Shown: positions 1 through 5,432, counted from the stretch's first letter. The stretch is 7,277 nt of DNA from an uncultured Oscillospiraceae bacterium (GCA_910587465.1 CAJUMS010000118.1:1-7277); one strand, 5' to 3'. The notes: a model not told the origin generated them from the letters alone. Made by a program: numbers and translations.

Positions 1-1765
1 TAGCCTTGTCGATCTGGTCGATAGCGTGGTTAGCGGACTTCTGGTCAGCCAGAGACAGGTTCTCGGTGTTCAGACCGTCAGCGCGGGAGGACAGGTTGAG
101 GTTAGGTATAAGCTCACCCATATCAGCGGTATTGTCGTTATTGTACTTGAAGGTGAAGTTTACACTGTCCTTAGTACGAGCGCCGGTCTGGAGAGTGATA
201 TTCTCTGCGTAAGTCATACGAGCGGTGGAGTTGTCGAAGTTGTCGGACTTGGAAACCGCGAGGTTCTTTTCGAGGTTGTCAATCTTGGTCTGGAGAGTAG
301 CAACCTCCTTCTCAATCTTGGGGTCACCAACGCCTTCGGTCGCAACTGCTTCGGCATCGACACCGGCAGAAGATCCCATGCTGTACGCGTCAATGTTCAA
401 GGTAAACTTAGTTGTACCCGCTGCCGTAGAATCAGCTGTGCCGGTAAGATCAATGGTGAACAGCTCTTTATCAGCTGCGGTGCCGGCAGCATCAACAGTC
501 GAAACCTTAATCTTGCCAGCAGTTCCAGCGGCATCAATAATATACTTATTACCGCCGGCTGTTGTAATAATACCATTATTTGCAACAGCGTTGCCGCCGA
601 TTTTAACACCGGTGTTATTCGCAGGACCCTTCGCGCCGTTTCCAATTGTGAGTTCCCACTCAGAACCGTTTAATGAGTCAAGAATCTCCTTGATCTCATC
701 GGTCATATCAGCGTCCTTGACATCCGTACCCAAAGTTACCGCATATTTGGTTTCGTCGGTATCAACGCCGCCGGTAAACTCCAGGCTGTCGTTAGCAAAA
801 CCAATGTTGGTGGGAGCCTTCGGACCTTCGCCGGGGCCTGTGAAACGAATTGTTACAACATCGCCGGTCTTGATCTGAGTAGCGTCGAAAAGAGCGTTTA
901 CTTCACCGTATTTAGCCGGAACCTTGAAACCGCCCATACCGGTCGTATTAGCATCGCCGTTGATAGCAGTAGCGGTAACCTTGCTCGCGTCAACATCTGC
1001 GCCGGTGCTGGACTTAGCGCCGGTAACCTCATAAGTAACCGTACCGTCATCAGCAACTTTAGCGGTGTAGGTAATATCTACATACTTATCCTTAGCTGCG
1101 TCAAGCTTGAGGTCTGTCCACAGATCCTTAGCCTGATCGAGCTGATAGCCGTGCTCGTCAAGAGAGCCCCAGATCTTGTTGTCCTTAGTAATATCGATAG
1201 GAGCCTCCGCCTTCTTTGCAGCCAATTCGTCCTTCAGTTCGGTGATCTTTGTCTCGATATCCTTGATCTTGTTGCCGTTTCTGTAATCGAACTCGCCTAT
1301 GCCGTCCTGCATGTTGCGAACACGCAGACCGTCGGACATCTCGCCGCCGTTCAGTACGATGGTACCGTTGAAGTCTGTATCAGCGATCTGGTTCAATTCA
1401 GCGTTCAGCTGATCGAACTCGAGCTGGATAGCAGCACGGTCGGTGGTGTTATCGTAAGTACCGTTAGCGGACTCGGTAGCCAGCTCCTTCATTCTCTGCA
1501 GAATGGAGTGTGTCTCCTGAGCAGCGCCCTCAAAGGTCTGGATCATGTTGATACCGTCCTGAGAGTTACGAACTGCCTGGTTCAAGCCCTTGATCTGGGA
1601 TCTCATCTTCTCGGAGATCGCAAGACCTGCAGCGTCGTCGCCTGCACGGTTGATACGGTAGCCGGAAGCCAGCTTCTCGGAAGCCTTCTTCAAGCCTGCT
1701 ACGTTAGCGTTCAGTCTGTTGTACGCGTTAATCGCGTTCATGTTGTGTTGTACTACCATTCCCAT
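1..1765 (-). CDS. fliC: Flagellin, copy A (3' end outside window), the expressed-looking copy
   Basis: Structural subunit of the flagellar filament, exported by the flagellar type III system and polymerised outside the cell. I translated 588 codons with no stop. Residues 1-141 are the conserved N-terminal D0/D1 region: HNMNAINAYNRLNAN, then ASGYRINRAGDDAAGLAISE (about 33-52), QDGINMIQTFEGA and LQRMKELATESANG. About residues 142-500 are a variable, Thr/Ala/Gly-rich surface domain, and conserved C-terminal D1 sequence (RADGLNT, SLADQ, HAIDQIDKA) follows up to the window edge. Roughly the last 60-70 residues are missing. The start at 1765 is chosen because AAGGAGG lies 9 nt upstream; an in-frame ATG at 1759 (MVVQHNM) is the alternative and is the usual family start. 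A perfect sigma-28 promoter lies upstream. It is an inverted paralogue of copy B. Confidence 0.97.
   Translation of the reverse strand, partial: MGMVVQHNMNAINAYNRLNANVAGLKKASEKLASGYRINRAGDDAAGLAISEKMRSQIKGLNQAVRNSQDGINMIQTFEGAAQETHSILQRMKELATESANGTYDNTTDRAAIQLEFDQLNAELNQIADTDFNGTIVLNGGEMSDGLRVRNMQDGIGEFDYRNGNKIKDIETKITELKDELAAKKAEAPIDITKDNKIWGSLDEHGYQLDQAKDLWTDLKLDAAKDKYVDITYTAKVADDGTVTYEVTGAKSSTGADVDASKVTATAINGDANTTGMGGFKVPAKYGEVNALFDATQIKTGDVVTIRFTGPGEGPKAPTNIGFANDSLEFTGGVDTDETKYAVTLGTDVKDADMTDEIKEILDSLNGSEWELTIGNGAKGPANNTGVKIGGNAVANNGIITTAGGNKYIIDAAGTAGKIKVSTVDAAGTAADKELFTIDLTGTADSTAAGTTKFTLNIDAYSMGSSAGVDAEAVATEGVGDPKIEKEVATLQTKIDNLEKNLAVSKSDNFDNSTARMTYAENITLQTGARTKDSVNFTFKYNNDNTADMGELIPNLNLSSRADGLNTENLSLADQKSANHAIDQIDKA
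416..567 (-). repeat. 152-bp near-identical block in the variable domain, copy A
   Basis: Differs from 6694-6845 at only four of 152 positions (GGC/GAC, GTT/GTC, GCT/GCC, ACA/GCA). The sequence beyond its C-terminal end (about 290-375) is almost unalignable between the copies. Confidence 0.85.
864..961 (-). repeat. 98-bp identical block in the variable domain, copy A
   Basis: Identical to 6300-6397 over 98 bp, coding for NGDANTTGMGGFKVPAK and the residues after it. The flanking sequence on the N-terminal side is strongly diverged, so the block looks like an exchanged tract inside the variable domain. Confidence 0.9.
1448..1754 (-). repeat. 307-bp identical inverted repeat, copy in flagellin A
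   Basis: I compared this tract base by base with 5441-5747 and found no difference over 307 bp. It covers the N-terminal codons from about the fifth to the 106th. On the promoter side similarity stops abruptly; on the other side a mix of silent and amino-acid changes begins at once. The two tracts face opposite ways, so crossing over between them would invert 1755-5440. Confidence 0.95.
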
Positions 1766-1774
1766 AGTAAAAAT

Positions 1775-1781
1775 CCTCCTT
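1775..1781 (-). promoter_or_regulatory. Shine-Dalgarno site of flagellin copy A
   Basis: The minus strand reads AAGGAGG, with 9 nt between it and the ATG at 1765. This is near-consensus and favours the start at 1765 over the in-frame ATG at 1759, which would be 15 nt away. Flagellin copy B has no comparable site. Confidence 0.9.
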
Positions 1782-1802
1782 GAATTTGGTTGCCCCATAA
1801 TA

Positions 1803-1815
1803 CGGAATCATTCCG
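1803..1815. promoter_or_regulatory. 13-bp palindrome in the flagellin A leader
   Basis: CGGAAT-C-ATTCCG is a perfect inverted repeat 38 bp upstream of the copy A start, inside the predicted untranslated leader. In RNA it could form a CGGAA/UUCCG stem. It might be an mRNA hairpin or a protein-binding site; no family is recognised. It is absent upstream of copy B. Confidence 0.4.
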
Positions 1816-1863
1816 AGAGGCATGTTTTAATGGTTTTCCTTATTTGTGCACTTTAAGGAATTT

Positions 1864-1877
1864 CAGCTTTTCAGCTG
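1864..1877 (-). promoter_or_regulatory. 5'-terminal GAAA-tetraloop hairpin of flagellin A mRNA
   Basis: The minus strand reads CAGCT-GAAA-AGCTG: a perfect 5-bp stem closed by a GNRA-type tetraloop. It starts only a few bases after the transcription start predicted for the sigma-28 promoter. A hairpin at the very 5' end often protects an abundant mRNA from decay; that role here is inference. Confidence 0.45.
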
Positions 1878-1888
1878 TCACAAATATT

Positions 1889-1915
1889 ATATCGGCTCGT
1901 TTTTCCAAAACTTTA
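1889..1915 (-). promoter_or_regulatory. Sigma-28 (SigD/FliA) promoter of flagellin A
   Basis: On the minus strand TAAA (1912-1915) is followed by exactly 15 bases and then GCCGATAT (1889-1896). This matches the known SigD consensus of Bacillus subtilis motility genes at every position. The predicted start near 1882 gives a leader of about 117 nt before the copy A ATG. It places copy A in the late flagellar regulon, made after hook completion. No equally good match lies upstream of copy B. Confidence 0.92.
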
Positions 1916-1971
1916 GCTTTTTTTGAAAATTTTTTGTGAAATTTTTTTCGGGAGGTTTTTTCGGAAAACGC

Positions 1972-2000
1972 TCGACAAGATAAAACGGTTGTGGTATAAT
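1972..2000 (+). promoter_or_regulatory. Plus-strand SigA-type promoter
   Basis: TCGACA (1972-1977), a 17-bp spacer and TATAAT (1995-2000), with TGG just before the -10 giving an extended -10. The predicted start is near 2007. It points away from flagellin A and towards the 3' end of the metal operon, and no protein gene lies downstream on this strand, so it suggests a small or antisense RNA. Confidence 0.5.
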
Positions 2001-2006
2001 TAAAGT

Positions 2007-2145
2007 GCAATAAAGTTAATAAATGCATTCACTTATCAGCACCCCCTTTCGTAATAACGCCCGGGGTAAACGGCATTTTCATTAATAGCACATTTGTCGG
2101 AAATAATCAATAAAAACCCCGAGACGAACTCGGGGCAATTTTATT
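2007..2145 (+). ncRNA. Candidate small RNA between flagellin A and the metal operon
   Basis: The stretch from the predicted start of the promoter at 1972-2000 to the hairpin at 2117-2135, which is followed by a T-rich run on the plus strand, would give an RNA of about 140 nt. Its 3' part is complementary to the tail of the metal operon mRNA. CGGGGT (2062-2067) can pair with ACCCCG (2116-2121), the 5' side of the terminator stem, so an alternative fold that disrupts the terminator is possible. ACCCC (2041-2045) can instead pair with GGGGT (2063-2067). A 20-codon ORF (2023-2085) lies inside it but has no ribosome binding site. I recognise no known RNA family, and expression is unproven. Confidence 0.3.
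2112..2135 (-). terminator. Intrinsic terminator of the metal-efflux operon
   Basis: CCCCGAG (2117-2123) and CTCGGGG (2129-2135) form a perfect 7-bp stem with a 5-nt loop. On the minus strand it is followed by TTTTTA (complement of 2111-2116). It begins 5 bp after the ATPase stop codon. A T-rich run on the other side (2138-2147) means it may also stop plus-strand transcripts, though less well. Confidence 0.88.
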
Positions 2146-4003
2146 TTATCCTCATACAACGCATAGCATTGATTATCGCAATCACCGAAACTCCAACGTC
2201 CGCAAATACCGCCGCCCACATATTTCCTATATTAAATAATGTAAGCACCAACACCGCAAGCTTAACGGCAAGCGCAAATACAATGTTCTCCATGACGATA
2301 CGGCGCGTTTTGCGCGCGATACGCACGGCGAGCGGCAGGTTTTGTATATTGTCGTTCATCAGCACGATGTCAGCCGCCTCGATAGCCGCGTCCGAGCCAA
2401 GACCGCCCATTGCGATGCCGACGTCCGCGCGGGCAAGCGACGGCGCGTCGTTCATTCCGTCGCCGACATACGCAAGCGTGGAATTCGGGAGCTTGCCGCG
2501 GTACAGCTCCTCGACCGCCTTTACCTTGCCGTCGGGCAAAAGCTGCGACTGCACCTCGTCAACACCGACTGTCTTTGCAACGGCGTTTGCGGTGATCTCG
2601 CGGTCGCCCGTCAGCATTACGGTGCGCTCCGCGCCGAGACGTTTCAGCTCGACAAGCGCTTCCTTGCTGTTCTCCTTGATCTCGTCCGAGACTGTTATAT
2701 AGCCGCAATATTTCCCGTCAACGGCGCAATGCACTATCGTCCCGACGCTGCTTTTTTCGGTCATCTTCGCGCCGATCTTTTCCATTAACCGCGCGTTTCC
2801 GACGGCGATCTCTTTACCGTCCACGACCGCTTTTACGCCAAATCCCGCGAGCTCCTCCGCGTTTTCCGCCTTGGGGATATCACCGAGAGACTGCGCCGCA
2901 TTAACAATGGAGACTGCTATCGGGTGGTTGGAAATCTGCTCGGCAGCCGCGCAATATGCCAGCAGCTCGCTTTCCGAAATTCCTTCGGAATACTTTTCCG
3001 ATACCGCAAAGCTGCCCTTGGTGAGCGTTCCCGTCTTGTCGAAAACGAACGTCTGCGCTTTTGCCAAAGCCTCGAGATAGTTCGCGCCTTTTATCATTAT
3101 TCCGTGACGTGACGCGCCGCCAATTCCGCCGAAATACGACAGCGGAACGGAAATAACAAGCGCGCACGGACAGCTCACCACAAGGAACGTCAGCGCCTTG
3201 TATATCCAGCCGCCCCAATCGCCCGTAAACAACGGCGGAATGACCGCCACCAGCAGCGCCGCAATGACTACGATAGGCGTGTACACCCTCGCGAAACGCG
3301 TGATGAAATTTTCGGTTTTTGCCTTATTTTCGGAGGAGTTCTCGACAAGCTCCAGTATCTTCGCGACCGTGGAATCGGAATACGGCTTTGTAACGCGTAT
3401 TTTCAGCAAGCCGTTTATATTCACGCTGCCGCTTATCACCTCGTCGCCGACCGTGACCTCGCGCGGCGCACTCTCCCCTGTAAGCGCGGCGGTGTTCATC
3501 CCCGACGAGCCGAAAACGATCTCGCCGTCAAGCGGAACACGCTCTCCGGGCTTGATCACGACCGTTTCGCCGACTTGAACCTCGTCGGGCTCGACCTCAT
3601 AGACCTCCCCGTTACGCTCGACGTTCGCGAATTCAGGGTTGATATCCATCATATCCGAGATATTCTTCCGCGACCTCCCGACGGCGACAGACTGAAACAG
3701 CTCGCCCACCTGATAGAAGATCATTACAGCAACGCCCTCGGAGTACTCTCCGATAACCATTGCACCGACGGAAGCTATTGCCATAAGGAAGTTTTCATCG
3801 AAAACCTGTCCGTGCGCGATATTGCGGATAGCTTTCCAAAGTATATCCCAACCCGCCGTGAAGTACGCGCATAGGAACACCCCAAGCCGCACAAACCACA
3901 GCACCGAAAACGTTTCTTCGCTCTCGGGAACAAACAGCCCTGCCGCGAAAATCATCGCCGCGGCAATTATGCGGACAAGCATTTTCTTTTGCTTTCTGCT
4001 CAT
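2141..4003 (-). CDS. cadA: P1B-type Zn/Cd/Pb-exporting ATPase without N-terminal HMA domain
   Basis: Cytoplasmic-membrane pump that couples ATP hydrolysis to export of divalent soft metals. The 620-residue protein has every catalytic element: actuator TGES (175-178), metal-binding CPC in a membrane helix (278-280), phosphorylated Asp322 in DKTGT, the HP motif (360-361), and GDGMND (514-519). Near the C-terminus Lys581 and Asp602 (in FADVGVSV) are 21 residues apart, the spacing of E. coli ZntA Lys693 and Asp714, which marks the Zn/Cd/Pb class rather than the copper class. Membrane segments lie at about 10-25, 34-50, 72-97, 243-260, 268-290 and 574-612. It starts with a short hydrophilic segment, not the usual HMA domain, which is encoded separately 12 bp upstream. 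GGGGTGA precedes the ATG. Last gene of the operon. Confidence 0.96.
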   Translation of the reverse strand: MSRKQKKMLVRIIAAAMIFAAGLFVPESEETFSVLWFVRLGVFLCAYFTAGWDILWKAIRNIAHGQVFDENFLMAIASVGAMVIGEYSEGVAVMIFYQVGELFQSVAVGRSRKNISDMMDINPEFANVERNGEVYEVEPDEVQVGETVVIKPGERVPLDGEIVFGSSGMNTAALTGESAPREVTVGDEVISGSVNINGLLKIRVTKPYSDSTVAKILELVENSSENKAKTENFITRFARVYTPIVVIAALLVAVIPPLFTGDWGGWIYKALTFLVVSCPCALVISVPLSYFGGIGGASRHGIMIKGANYLEALAKAQTFVFDKTGTLTKGSFAVSEKYSEGISESELLAYCAAAEQISNHPIAVSIVNAAQSLGDIPKAENAEELAGFGVKAVVDGKEIAVGNARLMEKIGAKMTEKSSVGTIVHCAVDGKYCGYITVSDEIKENSKEALVELKRLGAERTVMLTGDREITANAVAKTVGVDEVQSQLLPDGKVKAVEELYRGKLPNSTLAYVGDGMNDAPSLARADVGIAMGGLGSDAAIEAADIVLMNDNIQNLPLAVRIARKTRRIVMENIVFALAVKLAVLVLTLFNIGNMWAAVFADVGVSVIAIINAMRCMRIK

Positions 4004-4015
4004 AAGTCACCCCGG

Positions 4016-4237
4016 TTATTTCAACACGATCTCGCAGTCGGGCTCGACCTTTTTGCAGACCTTGACCGCCTCCTTGACTATATCATCAAATCTTTCGTCG
4101 TCCGTCTCGATAGTCATTTTCTGGGTCATAAAGCTGACCGTTGCGTCCTTAACGCCGTCGATCTTCTTGATCGCCGTTTCCATTTTCGCCGCGCAGTTTG
4201 CGCAGTCCAAATCAATAAGCTTAAATGTCTTTTTCAT
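4016..4237 (-). CDS. Free-standing heavy-metal-associated (HMA) domain protein
   Basis: A 73-residue cytoplasmic metal-binding domain with the ferredoxin-like fold of metallochaperones. The metal site is DCANC (Cys12, Cys15) in the first loop, followed by the typical helix (METAIKKIDGV) and a strand (DATVSFMTQKMTIE). The Asp before the first Cys, in place of the Thr of copper GMTCxxC sites, is the pattern seen in ZntA/CadA HMA domains and suggests Zn, Cd or Pb. The gene ends 12 bp before the ATPase gene, which lacks this domain, so it probably acts in trans as metal donor or sensor for the pump. The ribosome binding site AAAGGGG lies 7 bp before the ATG, and the gene starts 12 bp after the methyltransferase stop. 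Confidence 0.93.
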   Translation of the reverse strand: MKKTFKLIDLDCANCAAKMETAIKKIDGVKDATVSFMTQKMTIETDDERFDDIVKEAVKVCKKVEPDCEIVLK

Positions 4238-4249
4238 AGTATTACCCCT

Positions 4250-4858
4250 TTACTCTTTAATAATAACCGCGTAACAACACGGCACAGTACCCTTTATCAG
4301 CCTGCTCTTGACCTCTCCGACGCCGCAGCCCTTCAACATTTCCACATACTCTTTTGGCGAGTATTCGGCGCTGGGACTGAAACCGAGCCGCTTGTACGCT
4401 TTTAACAGCGTTTCCGAAATCACCGACTTATCCCTTGTCATAAACGTCGGCAGCAGTATTTTTCCGCCGCTCTTGGTGACCCTGCAAAGTTCGCGCACGG
4501 CTTTTTCGGGGTTGTCGAGCAAATGCAGAACGTTACCCGCAATGACGATATCGAACTCGCCGTCCGCGTAATTGAGATGAAAGATATTCGCGCGCTCGAA
4601 TTCGATATTGACGAACCTACGCTTTTTCGCCTTTTTCTGCGCGACCTTTATCATCTCTCTCGAACAATCGGTGCAGACCACGCGCTTTGCCCGTCTCGCG
4701 GCGGCAAGTGACAGCTCGCCCGTACCCGCCGCGCAGTCGAGGACTGCCGAGCCGTGCGGTACGAGCCGCACCGTAGTCTCGGTCATTTCGCGGTAGACAC
4801 TGCCGTTCAGCGCTTCGGCAACGTCATAAAATCTCGCAAAAGTACTCCAGAAATCCAT
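4250..4858 (-). CDS. Class I SAM-dependent methyltransferase (UbiE-like fold) in the metal operon
   Basis: A 202-residue soluble enzyme predicted to transfer a methyl group from S-adenosylmethionine; the substrate is unknown. SAM-binding motif I is VLDCAAGTGELSL (39-51), the acidic residue after strand 2 is Asp64 (VVCTDCS), and FDIVIAGNVLHLL (102-114) is motif IV, followed by a GGKILLP strand. It has seven cysteines (42, 62, 65, 125, 178, 194, 195), many for its size, which could mean metal or thiol chemistry. It lacks the SNCVINL-type Cys motif of arsenite methylase ArsM, so I do not call it ArsM. Its ribosome binding site (GAGGAG) lies in the last codons of the upstream sensor gene, with only 3 bp between stop and start, so translation is probably coupled. 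The second place in a metal operon suggests a link to metal stress. Confidence 0.9.
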   Translation of the reverse strand: MDFWSTFARFYDVAEALNGSVYREMTETTVRLVPHGSAVLDCAAGTGELSLAAARRAKRVVCTDCSREMIKVAQKKAKKRRFVNIEFERANIFHLNYADGEFDIVIAGNVLHLLDNPEKAVRELCRVTKSGGKILLPTFMTRDKSVISETLLKAYKRLGFSPSAEYSPKEYVEMLKGCGVGEVKSRLIKGTVPCCYAVIIKE

Positions 4859-4861
4859 AAT

Positions 4862-5221
4862 TTACTCCTCGTTTATATGCTCGAAGCCCTGCTTCAAGAT
4901 CGTGTTGACGTGCCCGTCCGCAAGCGAATAAAACACGGTTTTTCCCTCGCGCCTGAACCGTACAAGCTCGGCGTTTTTGAGAATTTTCAACTGGTGCGAA
5001 ACTGCGCTGCTCGTCATTCCGACCGCCGTTGAAATATCGCACACGCACAGCTCGCCGCCCGAAAGCGCACTCAGAATTTTAATGCGCGTGCTGTCACCGA
5101 ACACCTTAAACAGCTCCGCAACGTCTATCAGCGTATCGTCGTCGGGCATACTCGTGCGTATTTTTTCGATAGTGTCGGGGTGGGCGTGCATAAATTCGCA
5201 GTGCGGGATATCATTTATCAT
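4862..5221 (-). CDS. ArsR/SmtB-family metal-sensing repressor (CadC/SmtB-like)
   Basis: A 119-residue dimeric winged-helix repressor that binds the operator and releases it on binding metal. The recognition helix region is TSSAVSHQLKILKNAELV (70-87) and the wing is RREGKTVFYSL. Two metal sites known in the family are visible. The alpha3N site has Cys8 and His12 near the N-terminus, with Cys59, Cys61 and Asp62 in ELCVCDI; this combines the SmtB ligands with the extra Cys of CadC. The alpha5 site has Asp102, His104, His115 and Glu118, with the same spacing as SmtB Asp104, His106, His117 and Glu120. It is the first gene of the operon, behind AAGGAG and a consensus promoter, with a 12-2-12 palindrome at the transcription start, so autoregulation is expected. 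Zn or Cd/Pb is likely; the natural inducer cannot be settled from sequence. Confidence 0.95.
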   Translation of the reverse strand: MINDIPHCEFMHAHPDTIEKIRTSMPDDDTLIDVAELFKVFGDSTRIKILSALSGGELCVCDISTAVGMTSSAVSHQLKILKNAELVRFRREGKTVFYSLADGHVNTILKQGFEHINEE

Positions 5222-5232
5222 AAAAGCTCCTT

Positions 5233-5258
5233 TTCAATCGTTCAAATTATCGATTGAA
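5233..5258. promoter_or_regulatory. Possible second, overlapping operator dyad
   Basis: TTCAATCG (5233-5240) and CGATTGAA (5251-5258) form perfect 8-bp arms around a 10-bp spacer. The right arm is part of the main operator, so three half-sites occur in a row (5233, 5251, 5265). This may bind a second repressor dimer or may simply be a spare half-site next to the ribosome binding site. Confidence 0.4.
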
Positions 5259-5274
5259 CATCTGTTCAATCGAT
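5249..5274. promoter_or_regulatory. 12-2-12 operator for the ArsR/SmtB-type repressor
   Basis: The 12-bp arm ATCGATTGAACA (5249-5260), a 2-bp spacer, and the exact reverse complement of that arm (5263-5274). This is the 12-2-12 layout with a TGAACA/TGTTCA core known for SmtB and CzrA operators. It begins one base after the predicted transcription start (about 5275), so bound repressor should block initiation or promoter clearance. Confidence 0.88.
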
Positions 5275-5281
5275 TGATTAT

Positions 5282-5310
5282 ATTATACACCCTGTGCCGG
5301 ATTTTGTCAA
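5282..5310 (-). promoter_or_regulatory. Consensus SigA promoter of the metal operon
   Basis: The minus strand reads TTGACA (5305-5310), 17 bp, TATAAT (5282-5287): a full match in both hexamers with optimal spacing. Such a strong promoter fits an operon held off by a repressor until metal appears. The leader is about 54 nt. Confidence 0.93.
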
Positions 5311-5432
5311 GAGTTTTTTAAAATTTTTTTATAGTTACATATATTAACTTTTGTCTACCGGTAATTTGCCTTTAATAATCACCGAAAAGAGCACAAAAGT
5401 TTAGCGTGCTAATTTTTGTATTATTTTCAGAG
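5311..5432. other. Intergenic stretch upstream of flagellin B, no ribosome binding site
   Basis: This AT-rich stretch lies between the metal operon promoter and copy B. It bears no resemblance to the copy A leader: no AGGAGG, no TAAA-N15-GCCGATAT and no leader hairpins. The nearest sigma-28-like match is TAAT (5362-5365), 15 bp, ACCGAAAA (5381-5388), with mismatches in both boxes. The base run just before the B start (TTTTCAGAG) offers no pairing for 16S rRNA. Confidence 0.7.
5362..5388 (+). promoter_or_regulatory. Weak or decayed sigma-28-like site before flagellin B
   Basis: TAAT-N15-ACCGAAAA has the correct spacing but one mismatch in the -35 box and several in the -10 box of the SigD consensus. 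It could be a weak promoter, a decayed one, or chance in AT-rich DNA. Noted because it bears on whether copy B is silent. Confidence 0.2.

Noticed and set aside
26..878. Two overlapping plus-strand frames of about 215 codons opposite the flagellin A variable domain
   Set aside because: Thr/Ala/Gly-rich flagellin codons leave reverse frames open by chance; the minus-strand flagellin frame is unambiguous.
1151..1783. 210-codon open frame on the plus strand opposite flagellin A, with a 119-codon counterpart opposite flagellin B (5427-5786, minus)
   Set aside because: Both are antisense shadows of the conserved flagellin N-terminus. They match only because the coding strand is duplicated, and they have no ribosome binding site or recognisable domain.
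1840..2028. 62-codon minus-strand frame with a GGGGGTG stretch 11 nt upstream and a weak promoter-like TTGATT-N17-TATTAA
   Set aside because: The Lys-rich product comes from AT-rich DNA and the frame overlaps the sigma-28 promoter of flagellin A. No domain is visible, so it is probably spurious, though a leader peptide cannot be excluded.
2023..2085. 20-codon plus-strand ORF inside the small RNA candidate
   Set aside because: There is no Shine-Dalgarno site before the ATG and it is too short to judge by composition.
2342..3874. Several plus-strand frames opposite the ATPase (for example 3198-3578 and 3575-3874)
   Set aside because: They are reverse-frame shadows of a gene with all its catalytic motifs on the minus strand.
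2141..4003. Copper-exporting ATPase (CopA)
   Set aside because: The last membrane segments have the Lys581/Asp602 pair of the Zn/Cd/Pb class and lack the copper-class signature, and the partner HMA site is DCANC, not MTCxxC.
4250..4858. Arsenite methyltransferase (ArsM) as the name of the methyltransferase
   Set aside because: The protein is short and lacks the ArsM cysteine motif after the SAM-binding core. The neighbouring pump is of the Zn/Cd/Pb class, not an arsenite transporter.
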